NCBI GenBank assembly: GCA_026419785.1
Contig: JAODTK010003332.1
Coordinates: 248,001-312,000, forward strand
Source of the DNA: Sclerodactyla briareus
Lineage: Eukaryota; Echinodermata; Holothuroidea; Dendrochirotida; Sclerodactylidae
Direction of reading: 5' to 3'
DNA: 64,000 bases
Shown here: positions 36,610 through 48,072 of the stretch, one piece after another
Numbering within the stretch: the stretch's first letter is position 1
How the letters are laid out: each line of letters starts with the position of its first letter
Notes under the pieces: model-generated
The model's input: only the letters and a program-made list of their open reading frames with translations
Database searches by the model: none
Told to the model about the DNA's origin: nothing
Position numbers and translations under genes: made by a program

Positions 36610-36730
36610 GACTTTTACTGGTTCATAAACAGTCTCGACTCTGAATTTAGCTTAATAACGAACTCGGCTACGCCTCGTCCGTTATTTACCTAAATTCAGA
36701 GTCTCGACTGTTTATTCACCAGTAAAAGTC
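36610..36730. mobile_element. Foldback MITE, 121 bp
   Basis: The left arm begins GACTTTTACTGGTTCATAAA and continues CAGTCTCGACTCTGAATTTA. The right arm is its reverse complement with few mismatches, ending AGTCTCGACTG, TTTATTCACCAGTAAAAGTC. The loop is about ACTCGGCTACGCCTCG. It lies inside the TGACCT-rich repeat block. Similar in build to, but unrelated in arms from, the elements at 5.1 and 8.0 kb. Confidence 0.8.
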
Positions 36731-36759
36731 TCCCAGTTGCAGTTTATCCCTTAAATAAC

Positions 36760-37021
36760 AGGAATCATCCACTCTATACATAATATTCACATTTCTGGAT
36801 TTACCTAAATTTATTTGACCTTTGAACGTCCATCATCTGATACCGAAAACTATGAGGGTCAGCTCCACCATGAAGGCACCCCACTTACCTACTATAAACT
36901 TGGTACATGATTGCGCTCGTTAGATATTGCGTGGTGTCACACACACATGCACACACACGTACACACGCACACATGCACATACATACACACACACACGCGC
37001 ACATACGTGACCGTATAGATT
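36760..37021 (-). repeat. Microsatellite-element end with CA tract
   Basis: On the minus strand: head AGGAATCTATACGGTCACGT (37002-37021), GT microsatellite (36940-37001), then body with TTTGACCTTTGAACGTCCA on the plus strand. It shares the head with 33996 (minus) and 13256 (plus). It probably forms the start of the element whose monomers lie at 35.24-36.05 kb, interrupted by the foldback MITE. Confidence 0.7.
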
Positions 37022-37913
37022 CCTTTCAACTTCGTCAGGGAATCAGAAACAATGTTGGACATGCTAAGCACACCACATGCTGGTGATTTATTCAATGTTT
37101 CAACATTTCCGACCATGCGGCATTTTCTGAGCGTTCTACTTTCTTCCTCTGACACACTGGGAAGGGAAAAATTCTGAGCATTTATATCCTGTGACAAAAT
37201 GCAGTCAACTGATCAACCTCAAGAATGGCGCTAGAAGAAGGGTCATACCTCACCGGGGGAGCTCTGTCGGGGAAATAACAAGCTCCTCGGAGAACTGATC
37301 TATTCGTCGGGAAACCCAAGTGGGTGAGGGCACACCACGATGAAGGCTCGTTGCCTCGACAACGTAACTATTCCAGCATGTTCTATGCCGATGTCGAGGT
37401 TTCGCCCACTTTGTATTGTTCAAATCAGTGTGAAATCCGTGTATCCTCTCCTCTCCCTATAAACTGAACTATCGTGGTGTAGTCGTATTTGAGTCAAATC
37501 AAAATTTGAAAATGTCGCTACTATAGGAGAAGTTAATGTCACAATATTTCGCCATATGCAATATGAATTCATGACCTGTTCAAAACGTTTACCCGTGTTT
37601 GGCCTGACAGCTTAATATAAGGATTTCAACTGCAAATCTTCGTGCAATTGCAAACTGAGTTGGTCAGCTTGTGCGGATATGAAACCATCAGTGTCACTCG
37701 GTTTAACATCTTCAGAATAGTCATTAGAAGAAATTAATCTCACAATATCTCGCTATATGGAAAGGGATCCAAGTCCTTTTCAAAAAGTTCTTCGTGTTTT
37801 GCACGATAGCTCGTGCGATTGGAAACCGTGTTGGCCATGGCCTGCTTGTAAAGATATCAGTTCTTTGAAGTTATTGCAAGTATTGGGAAGATCTGAACTT
37901 CACTCAGCACATC
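37022..37913. other. Gene-free stretch, nothing recognised
   Basis: TCGCTATATGGAAA-like and TCGCCATATGCAA-like words, about 200 bp apart (about 37548 and 37751) and each preceded by CACAATAT, hint at an old duplication. No gene seen. Confidence 0.4.
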
Positions 37914-38085
37914 GGGGGCAGCACACTGATAGCTCCTTATCCCGGGGGACACAGATGGGGGCAGCACACTGATAGCTCCTTATCCCGGGGGACACAGATG
38001 GGGGCAGCACACTGATAGCTCCTTATCCCGGGGGACACAGATGGGGGCAGCACACTGATAGCTCCTTATCCCGGGGGACACAGAT
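37914..38085 (+). repeat. Four identical 43-bp tandem repeats
   Basis: The unit starts GGGGGCAGCACACTGATAGC and ends CCCGGGGGACACAGAT. Copies at 37914, 37957, 38000 and 38043 are identical base for base, which implies very recent expansion. The frame 37757-37972 and the minus frame from 38328 run into it but are not recognisable. Confidence 0.97.
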
Positions 38086-40400
38086 GCTTCTGGAGAACCT
38101 GAGAAAATTCAACGAGAAAAATGCAAATGCTGGCAGGATGATTCTTGCTCGATTTTCCCCATGTTTCTGAAAATTAGAATGTCCAGTGAGGACTTGGAAC
38201 AGATTAGATTTGTTTGACTTTTTCAGGTGGCATGAAGTCCTTCTGTTTTTGCAATGTGGAAGATCCGGGTCATGCTCCATTCCTTCAGCATTTGTTTTTT
38301 TAGTAGAGTCATAAACCATGCTCGCCAATTGTCCTCTAGAATAACAGTTTCAACTTATAGCGTAAGTTAGATTTCCTTCACTGGGAAATCTCCAAGGCCA
38401 AAGAGGCATCTGCCGAAGGTCAAGACGAAACAAGCCAGTAGAGCTACTTGAGAGACTTCGAGGAGTGGACTTGCCTGTAGCAGGGATCCCACACCCGATC
38501 CAAAGCAGCCCTGCCAACCAGCACGCACAGCTAACAGCAGCCGGTGGTATCAGAGAACGAACCTTGGATAACTAGAAGGTCGGAATTCAGGATAGATAGG
38601 GAACTCGTATCAGCTTGTCTCCTGCTCCGTCGTATGTCCCTCATCCTCATTTCGTCTCCTGCAAACCGTTTCCCCCGTTATTCGCCTTTCACGACAGGCG
38701 GGGAATACCGCGGGCCTATCCTAGAAAACCCCCAATCTGCAGGGGGGGGGGGGCTCCCTTTTTCACGAATTCTCGTTGATCTTCATTTAAGTTCTCCCAC
38801 GTTATACTTGTGTCGCCTCCAGTCAGTGTTCAGTACTAGAACTATAACTGATTTTCATCGACTTTCAAACACTTCTTAACTCATATAAATACCAGGTCAC
38901 GTGGTACTTATGAATGTAACATGAAGACGCTTACCAAGACAACACAATGACAAAATATTAAACTTTCACTTAATATATCTTCGATTTCAAAAATGAGCTA
39001 TTATACGCCAATTTCATGTCACGCTGTTGAAGAGCGATTGGTTATGTGCCGGTACTTGCCTAATTGACGTTGACGGAATACAGGCTGAGAAATACGTTAT
39101 TGCGACATTTACAGGTGGGAGCTTTTCGTTCGGTTAAAGTGCTTCCTGAATTTAGTCACCGAACGATATTAGCGGATAAGTAAACGGTAACCAAACAGTG
39201 ACATGAACCTTGTACCAAATGAGGGATGTCCTGTGTGCACTCTTAGAATTTCTCGATCGAATAGAATAACACAGATCTCTGACAAAATGATGCGAACCCT
39301 TTCAATAGGTACTAGTGTACGCACTCGGGACCATATATGAATTGACAGTACATTTTAATGACATTCTCGTGACGCAAGCCGAGCTGTGATGTTAGCGGAA
39401 TTGCTGAGGCTGATGGGAACTGTCTAAAACAGTCGTATGCCATGTGTGATTTATGCGAGACATGAAGACCCCTACATCACTCAACATAAGAGTGCACTTC
39501 GCACTTTCGCTGAAAATATATTTCACAAACAGGCCAACCGACAAAAATGACACGCATACATTACCATCTATCATAGTATGGATATTGGGTATCATCGCCA
39601 GACATTTTAAAAGGTAGTTGTTATACAGTGTCTTCAAGATCTCTGACGAATGAGGGATTATTGGGGAATAATGCAACATAAATAAGGCTGGAAGCAACTT
39701 GCGTATAACGAAATGAACAACAAATGAAAATAGGCGATATTTGTATATATTTGTATTAATTGATGCCACAATTTCAAAGTGGCGCATGCTGAAATCATGC
39801 TCACATTTTACTGTATTTCAGGTGATCAAAGATGGTTTCAGTATACATCGTTTTCAGCAGGAGGTAGAAAGTTTTGGTGTAGCTATTTCGAATTTAATGA
39901 CTGAGTTGTTTTTATGTTGACGCAAGATCGAGTTGACAGTGACGATTTTTACATCCTTCCAATCAAGGGAGGATGTTTCCTGCATGCCAGTGGAGTAGAA
40001 GTCAAGTACGAATAGATTGAATAGGTTAGTTGTAATTCTCCAGAGTTCTCGTGACGCAGATACTGAAGACACTGACAGGTTAGTGGGCCAATTTCCATAT
40101 TCATTAAGATTGCGTCTATCGATGTCTCGATGTGTCTCATTACAGTCATAGGGCTCGATAAGACTCCAGAAATGCGAGGAAATTATGATTTCATTATAAA
40201 ATTAGGCTGCTACTCATCGAACAGAAGCCTGATATTAAGGACGGGGAATCATCTCTAGCGCCCTTCCCCCATTCCAATGTGCAGCCTAGCTGATTTGGCA
40301 TTGACATATCATACTCCCGTGAACCATAAATGTTTTTCGGAAATAAATGTTAAATAACATATTTCGTCCATACAAATAAAACGATACAGTATAGGACACT
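38086..40400. other. Gene-free stretch, nothing recognised
   Basis: Frames of 111 codons (38544-38879, plus) and 131 codons (39392-39787, minus) show no domain I recognise. A G run lies near 38742-38752. Confidence 0.45.
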
Positions 40401-40404
40401 AAAA

Positions 40405-40806
<402 letters not shown>

Positions 40807-41049
40807 TTGGGGCGATTGAAAACTGTGACTTCAGCGAGCTATACACATCAGCTTCAATATGCTTCATAGTGAGTAAGCACTAACATCCTAGTTTAATCAC
40901 CAACTCCCATCCTCCCGCATCTTGATCAAGCTTCGTTCACTCAATATGGGGAGCCCACATACTAAGTATGATGAGGTGAAATCGTCCTTTTAACAAACTA
41001 AAAAGAGCCAAAACATGCCCCTCCAAAAAAAAAAAAAACCTGATCTACA

Positions 41050-41460
41050 CTAAAGCATTGGTTCCATATACTCCCAGGGGAGCTGCATACCAATTTTTAA
41101 CTTGATCGGACGAAGCATTCTGAAACTTATCGTATTAACGAAATTTTCAGACGCTGACCTCTCCTGACCTTCGTGGACGCCGGATCTGACCAGGCTGCCC
41201 CAAAAGTAATAGGTACACGTACTTAATGTGTGGAACTCACATACCAATTATGAGCTTCATCTATCCCAGTGGGTTACCAGTTGTCGGGTTCAACGAGGGA
41301 GCTCTATTCAGCCAAATATTAATCTCTCACAATTTACCATTTTGCCTGAAAGCGACCGGTCTCCATCTGAAACAAGGGTTCGTGCATAAGAAAGCCTTTT
41401 TTTGTGCTGTATCGAGCATTTTGGAGTTATCGTGTTAAAATCGTAACATACTACTCGTGT
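41050..41460 (-). repeat. Diverged repeat with CATACCAATT words
   Basis: GCATACCAATTTTTAACTTG (about 41088) and ACATACCAATTATGAGCTTC (about 41239) are about 150 bp apart, with CTGACCTCTCCTGACC between them. They resemble the segment near 12660 and belong to the same broad TGACCT-rich class. Confidence 0.5.
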
Positions 41461-43179
41461 ATAGCATATCGCGAGTCCTATACCTATATACTGTTCGAGT
41501 TATGAGGTTAATTGTCAATTCCCATGCAAACTCATTCCATGGGACACATTGATCACCCAACGACCTAAAACTTTCTGACAGTTGCATTAATTCACGTTCC
41601 TACGCTGGTGACCCTCAATGATGTCTCCTATATCGTGTTATCCTTCTAATATTAGGGCCTATATGGCATCACACTAGGTGAGTCAAGGTTCCTCGTCTAG
41701 CATTTACATATGCAAGTAATGAACAAATGGAAGGATCGTCTTTAAAGTGGATATTGTCCATGTGCTCCAATCACTACAACTATCACAGCCTTATTATTTG
41801 GACAAATTGATATCCAAAACTGATTTTGCTTGCTGGTTAGCATGCAGGAATATTGAGATATCAAGTTTTTTCTTAACAACACCTGCCTCACTGAGCTTCA
41901 TAGAAAAGCCAATCTAACAGACGTGGAGTATGACGTGTTACCAGTAAGACTCACAGCCTGTTGAGAATGACACCGCAATCAATACACACATAACATAGGC
42001 CTACAATAGTGAGCATAGCCACCTTTGAAAAGGCTCGATTTACGGAGGATATTTCATTGTTCATTTTTCTATTCCTGTAGCCAAAAGATAACAGTGACGT
42101 GGATGAAAATATGGGAAATGTTATGAGTGACGATAAATCAGTCAAATAATGTTTGTCTGACAGTCTGAAGGAAACCAAAGAACAAAAAACTATGAGCCGT
42201 ATTCAGCACACTTGACAGGCACCCCAATGTCAACACACAAAGTTCTGTGGACAGTCGAACTCACCGAATTTTCGAGAACGATCTCTGCGACTTCTCATGC
42301 CTCCTAAAATTTATAGTGGGATGACGAAATCATCAAACAGAGGGATTCTTTACAAAAGTAAACCGTACTTCATTACATAGTTGGATTATGACTCTTCCAT
42401 TCTCTTTTTACGAGAAAATGTACAGCAGTTGGTCGTTATTAATTTACCTGAACGAGGAAATCCGTCTAACATAAAGCCAATTTTAATTTCCTACTGAGTT
42501 AACTGTGTGAGTTAAATAGACGGTGTCGCGTGTTATGATCGGCCAATTTGTGTTTAGGCTGTTCTGTGACGGTAATTACACCCTCTGGCTGACGTCGTTT
42601 CAAAGAAAAGTTACGATTTTTCCGAGGCCAGTTAGGTACTCTAGGAAGGCATGTATTCTTCACGCTTATAGTATGCTTCAAGGGCGGCGATTGTGTTGGC
42701 GGTTGGGGGGGGGGGACGGACAGACGAAAACTATCTAAGCGGAGCGCCACCACAGGTTGGCGCGTAGCGTTACGAAAGTTTTTTCGTTTGACAGACCCCC
42801 CCAGATTGAGAAACGCACGTCCCATTTGGGGGGCCTTCAAGGGCATTAAGCACCTCCTTAAATTGATAACAACTTTTTATTCCAGGAGAGGTTCTTCAGA
42901 ACGTATCGCCTAAGGAATCAATTTCCGGTTTTGCATTGGTGCGTGGAAATGTGAAAAAAAAAAAATTCTGAGATACGATGCAAGTGAAGTTACGGTCATT
43001 GAAAGGAGCAATGGAAACCAACGGTCGACAATGCACGACCCCCTCTCTGACCTATCAATTAGATAGACCTGAATGTTTTACTCAAAAATTACGGACCACA
43101 GGCACATGGAGGGACACTTCTTATTGGGGCAGACTTGAGGCCAAACGAGTATGAGACAGGAGTAAAACTCAACCGGCGC
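41461..43179. other. Gene-free stretch; AAGGGCGGCGAT-type end near 42680
   Basis: No gene recognised. CAAGGGCGGCGATTGTG plus a G run at about 42678-42714 shares its start with CAAGGGCGGCGATCATG and a G run near 52164, an end of the dispersed element described next. The 115-codon minus frame 42499-42846 has no domain. Confidence 0.45.
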
Positions 43180-44283
43180 GCGGAAAAAACACGGGCGGAA
43201 AATTTTGCACTTCTGGACATTCTATCGGAAAGTCAGGCAATTTTGGATATAAACTTATCTTCACCCGAATTCTTCGCCCGAAATGTGTGGCGTTTCCCGG
43301 CCGAATCTTCGATAGCTATTTTATGGGGTTTCCATCCGCACCGTGTGCTTGCACCCTTGGTATGTGCACCGTGCTTGCACCCAACTTTCAACAAGTGGTC
43401 GCACCCTAAATTGATTGCCTAATGTTAATTTCAATAGACCCGATTTGCAAAAAAAAAAAAAAAAAAAAAAAATCACAGCACCCGCCAGGTTTAGACTTAC
43501 CTACCCCCGTCTCCTCAACCTCCTTCCTTCAAGACAATGAATTTAACTTTTGGGCTTCCTTGGAATTTAGGCATATTGGGATTCACTTTGACTGCCTTTT
43601 CTTCACTTGAATCCTGGTCGTTTCGACAACGCAATTTGTGACGTTTCCTGGCTGCATTTTCGATGCCGCCCATGTGCCTTCATACAGTCATAGTGATATA
43701 GTATGTGCATCGTGCACCCAACTTGTCCACAATGGTCGCAACCATAAATAATATTTTGAAAAATCACAGATGCCGCCAGGTGGTAGACCGACCCCCGTCG
43801 CCTCATCCCTCTTCACCTCAAGACAGCGATTTGTATGTTAGTTTGTTCCCCTCTAGCAGGACATCGACAACGTCCAGTGAAGGAGCTGGTAAAAGCCAGT
43901 CTTTATGCAAACGATAGGGAGGAGGACCCTTCTATCTTGAATTAGATAAGAACATCCCAGAGTGATTTCAGCAGGCCTTTTGTTGTTAAGAAACATCAGA
44001 TGTCTGCACAATATCAAATGTTCGTGCAGATGTCTGCACAAGGCACATAATGTGTCTGAACACTACTGATACAGGAAATATTCGCGTGCGTACCGCGCAA
44101 AATGTTCGAAAATGGAATAGCAAATTCACTCAACTTGATCATATAGGTCTTTATGGTTTGTTTAACACGGTTGCTGCTGGATATGTAGGGAAAGTGTCAG
44201 AGAAAAGCAGTAGGGCTCAAATATTGGGGGGGGGGGGGGGGGGTACAAAATGCATTTGGTCCCCACGTTCTCTCAAACCTTAG
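43180..44283 (+). mobile_element. Unclassified dispersed element, copy 1 (about 1.1 kb)
   Basis: Several blocks match, in the same order, the minus strand of 52850-52180. They are: an AGGCAATTTTGGATA-like part; GGCTGCATTTTCGATGCC (about 43652); CACCCAACTTGTCCACAATG plus GGTCGCA (about 43715); AATCACAGATGCCGCCAGGT; TATGCAAACGATAG (about 43904); CTGCACAAGGCACATAATGT (about 44032); GTACCGCGCAAAAT; AATTCACTCAACTTGATCAT (about 44123); and CAAATATTGGGG with a G run and GTACAAAATGCATTTGGTCC (to about 44265). The first part is itself duplicated (43260-43540 and 43610-43820). No protein domain is encoded. Confidence 0.75.
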
Positions 44284-44449
44284 TTGAAGCTTAATACTGT
44301 GAATCAGGGGGCTACAGTTTGGATGGCCGATTGTGTGTGAATTTGGTGGTTCGACAATGGCAGCAAACGTCTAATGGTATGAAGTCATGCGCAAAGGTAC
44401 TTTTGTCTTGGGAGTTCTCACTGAGACGGCTGGAGTCGCTGTATTGTGG

Positions 44450-44695
44450 AGCCTCCCGTGGAGGCGGCGGGTAATTTCGGGAAACAAAATTTGATGAATA
44501 TGGTTTGCAGAGGACTGCTATCCCCGATTAACCAGGATTTGGGCATATTTTGGACAAATGGCATACCCACTTTAATGTCAGCCGCAAAAGTTTTAACTCA
44601 CCGTATCCTCAAGATCGTCAATATACGCCAGAAAGAGGAATGGCTCAAGAACCAAACTTCAGTGGAGCAAACCAATGGTGACCCGTGCCAATGAG
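44450..44695 (+). pseudogene. LINE reverse-transcriptase fragment, plus strand
   Basis: Frame 44446-44694 contains LGIFWTNGIPTLMSAAKVLT followed by HRILKIVN and EEWLKNQTSVE. This resembles the reverse-transcriptase segment NNWRGI-LLS-xxKVL-RIIL-R--------L---QAGF found in several LINE clades, here without the WR and with a short linker. No RT motifs follow downstream in any plus frame; a LINE fragment on the opposite strand begins at about 44700. Confidence 0.5.
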
Positions 44696-44699
44696 AGGA

Positions 44700-44965
44700 C
44701 GCCAATGGTGACGCTCATGAGGGTGGAACCTTGTCAAACGCTTTTTGAAGTCTGGGAAAATTATACCAACAGCTTCCTGTTGTCAACCGCACTAGTAACA
44801 TCATCCATCAATTCTAAGAGATTAGTCAAGCACGAACGATGTTTCCCAAAAATCACGCTGAGAACCCCGGATGGAATGCCTCATTGAAGAATCAACCAGT
44901 ATGAAGTCCAAAAAAGGATTCAACACTTGCAGACAACACTAATAAGACTCATGCTGGTTATTACA
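44700..44965 (-). pseudogene. LINE reverse-transcriptase fragment, minus strand
   Basis: On the minus strand, LISVVCKC (about 44930) is followed by GKHRSCLTNLLELMDDVTSA (about 44780-44840) and VDNRK. After a frame change the DNA continues into a F-DFQKAFDKVP-type motif (about 44720-44755). This is the order SLTSVVCK, QHGF-K-RSCLTNLLEF, DFxKAFDKVPH in Jockey/RTE-like reverse transcriptases, where KAFD holds the first catalytic aspartate. Frameshifts and a stop break it. It differs in sequence from the adjacent plus-strand fragment, so two insertions abut here. Confidence 0.75.
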
Positions 44966-47076
44966 GGAAGGACCGATTGTTCTTCTCGAAAATAGGAGAG
45001 ACATTTGCTTTCGCTCATTATACCGAACAACACCTTCTGCAAGTGGTCTGTTGAAAATTAGCTAAGCTAATGGAACAGCAACTGGTCGACCAACAAGTGC
45101 ATTAGAAAGAGGTGAACTACGTCGGTACAGGAGTTTACCATTTCGAGTTTTTTTCAGTTCCTCAATCACATCAAGTAACATACTAAATTGCCTAATACTG
45201 TAATGAGCCCATAAAACAACGAATTCGCTGAAACTATCCGAGTCCTCTGGGTGAATACTCCGACGAAAAATAGTTATTAAGACCGTTAGCCAATTTTCTC
45301 CTGGCTACGCACTTTCGTATTACCCGAATCGGAAAATAACGATGGACCAATGTGTTTTGACTCTCGCATGACCTTAGGTTCCCCTAAACATAAAGAAGAA
45401 CGCACGAAGATTAGCCTTTTCTTAGAGGGCAGCTGCCTCTCAAAAATCATCCCAAGGAACGTAAAATTTCATTACTCGTTAACTTATCAATGATGAAACT
45501 CTTCATGACAGCAATCAAACGTAACCATTTGGGCAATCTAACATACTCAGAAAAACCCAGAAATGCCATCCAACATGACTATAGAGCTCCTCGAAATCGA
45601 AACACTCTTCACGGTATGACACTTTGTGAAATACGGCTATAAGTCTAACCTTCAAATGCATTTACATCTAGGATGTATTTGAATAAGCCAGAAACAGTTC
45701 TGTCTTTCAAATAAAAAAAATGGTTGGATTAGCGAAGACTATCTCTTTCGGTAATTCTGACGCATACAGGACGAAGGAAATTCTTCGGATATGTAGCGAT
45801 TAAGTTGATGAAGATTCATGGTTTCGATTCTAAATAGGCCCGCAGATATTCAGCGATGAGTGACACCGATATGACTCAAAATGATATTGAAACGCTAATT
45901 CCCAAACCTTTGATTACCATCAATGATATTACCATCGAAGTAGTTCAGCTCATAATTATTATAATTCCGAACAGCGTGGAATCTGTAAATATTTAGTCGT
46001 GGTAACTATTTGAAATTCCAGTGCTACATGTAACCACCCCCCCCCAGAACGTTCTGATTGGAATAAATAATTGACCCATAACAGCGGACATTTGAGTTAC
46101 ATCGCCCTGTCTCAGGTGGACCTCTAATTTCCGATAGGGACTCCAATTTATCCAATCCTGCCTCGAGGTAAGTTGTGATGTGATGATGTACAGGATTGAC
46201 GGGTAGGGGAGTGGCAGCATGAGGCAATATATGTGACAGGCAATTGCCTCACTGCCATGATCAGTAACAATGCGATCTTCTTCCTGGACCTCATAGTGGA
46301 TGTGGAGAGAAAAGAAAACAAACAGAAGACAAAACATGATACGCTTTGTTTTCCGTGTTGTTATTTGCGTTGTGGCTGCGAGAACATTTTCCACTCGGAA
46401 CAGGTGTTATGATATTCCGAGCAAGACGGTACAATTTAAGAGTAATTATACACATTTTCACCCTAGAAGGCACATGTAACTTTTTTTCAAGAGAATTTAC
46501 ACTCCAGTGGAGTAGTCACTTAGCACTCCTCCAAAAGATTTCAGGAGATCATTTTATCACGGGTGGAGATTTCCTCCAATGGTGTGAAATGTCGCTCTTT
46601 TTAAGCACCGGAACCATGTGTTTTCGGACTCGCTACAATAACTACAGTCTAAATAATTGTACAAATGATATCGAGATTTTGTCGTGCTCAACAGCGTTTT
46701 CGGACTTTGTTCTCTCTTGACCTCAGGCAACCTCAGACCTGACTCCAAAACAATAAAATCGGCTAAGGAATAATTTTTTTAAAAAAGGTTACAAGAAAAT
46801 CGACATTAGTAGTCAATTTACTGGATGAAAAGCATGGCATAGTTGTGCTATGGGTGGGTGAGAAGATCCGTCGGGTTAGCTGTGTGTGCAGTGTGTGAGA
46901 GAAATACCACACTTGTTTATGAGCGGTTTCGCATGTTCTGATGGCCGATTCGTGTTCAGGTTACCCCCCCACGAAATTAGTTCATATCAATCTAGAGTGA
47001 TGTAGTCCATTCGTGTGAATTTGGAGTGGGCCACACTGAATGATCGTTGGCTACCTCTCTAGGGTATGGAGCGCGA
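44966..47076. other. Gene-free stretch, nothing recognised
   Basis: Some of 44966-45700 may be older parts of the minus-strand LINE but no further motif could be read. Frames of 133 and 124 codons at 45993-46394 (minus) and 46346-46720 (plus) overlap each other and have no recognisable domain. CTTGACCTCAGGCAACCTCA near 46717 is of the TGACCT-rich class. Confidence 0.4.
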
Positions 47077-47105
47077 CTTCGTTATTATTATTATTATTAT
47101 TATTA

Positions 47106-47163
<58 letters not shown>
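47077..47163 (+). repeat. (TTA)n microsatellite
   Basis: About 28 TTA units with a single AA interruption near 47105. It could be a retroposon tail, but the flanks do not show a recognised LINE end. Confidence 0.95.
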
Positions 47164-47164
<1 letters not shown>

Positions 47165-47383
47165 ATGAAATTTCCCACAGTTACCCACGCTTATTTTCAA
47201 CATCACGGCTCCTTTATAATGTTTGCCAGTTATTAGTACAGTATTCCAGCACCCATTTCCTCCTACGAAGAAGAAAAAAAAAAACAGGTGTGTATCGTAC
47301 ACGGTCTACGCCCTTTTTCTGCAGTGAACTTGTAATGACACGTCAATAGCTATATACAAATGAATACAACGCAATGCCGGCTA

Positions 47384-47475
47384 AATAGAATAGAATAGAA
47401 TAGATAGAATAGAATAGAATAGAATAGAATAGAATAGAATAGAATATATGAACTCGATAAAGCGCACTATCAATT
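47384..47475 (-). repeat. (TAGAA)n tract with retroposon-like 3' end
   Basis: About twelve TAGAA units run from 47388 to 47446. Read on the minus strand, GATAGTGCGCTTTATCGAG directly precedes the tract, which looks like a non-LTR retroposon 3' end of the GCGCTTTAT type followed by its simple-sequence tail. Confidence 0.6.
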
Positions 47476-47967
47476 CATTCCAGAGATGGTCTATTCAACA
47501 TGCGGGCAACCTTGATGTAGCGTCCGCCTAATGTTTTTGCATTACCTATAGCTTTCGACCCTCCTCTATCAGAATCCGTGTGATACCACTCCGGCACCCT
47601 TGGGCATTCCGAGAAATCCATGATGGCGTCGAAAATGGACGCTAATAAAAACAACTACAGTTAACCAGTATGGAGCGCATCGACGTAGGTTCGGTGTGTA
47701 TTTCAATGTTCTCGGTGTCCAGGAATCTGATCAAACAAATTAAAAAAAAAAAAACAACATAGGAGATTCAGTGAGTTAATAAAACAAGGCGTCCTAAAAA
47801 GATGGCTCCCATAGAGAAAATCCACGAATATCAGTCACTATCCTCCCAAATTGTAAATAGGTGTTACACTGGTCAAACTCACAATTATTGCATAGTAAAC
47901 TGTTAGTTATGTAGTATTATTCAAATGTTCAAAGGCTGTCGATTCAAAATGGCGTTCATTTATTTTA
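47476..47967. other. Gene-free stretch, nothing recognised
   Basis: A short A run lies near 47741-47754. No gene or element was recognised. Confidence 0.45.
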
Positions 47968-48072
47968 TATATTATTATTATTATTATTATTATTATTATG
48001 ATTATTATTATTATTATATTATTATTATTATATTATTATTATTATATTATTATTATTATTATTATTATTATA
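47968..48072 (+). repeat. (TTA)n microsatellite
   Basis: An interrupted TTA tract with several single-base changes. The tyrosine- and isoleucine-rich frames across it are translated simple repeat. Confidence 0.95.

Noticed and set aside
39392..39787. 131-codon minus-strand frame as a gene
   Set aside because: No recognisable domain, start context or neighbouring exons; frames of this length occur by chance in AT-rich DNA of this size.
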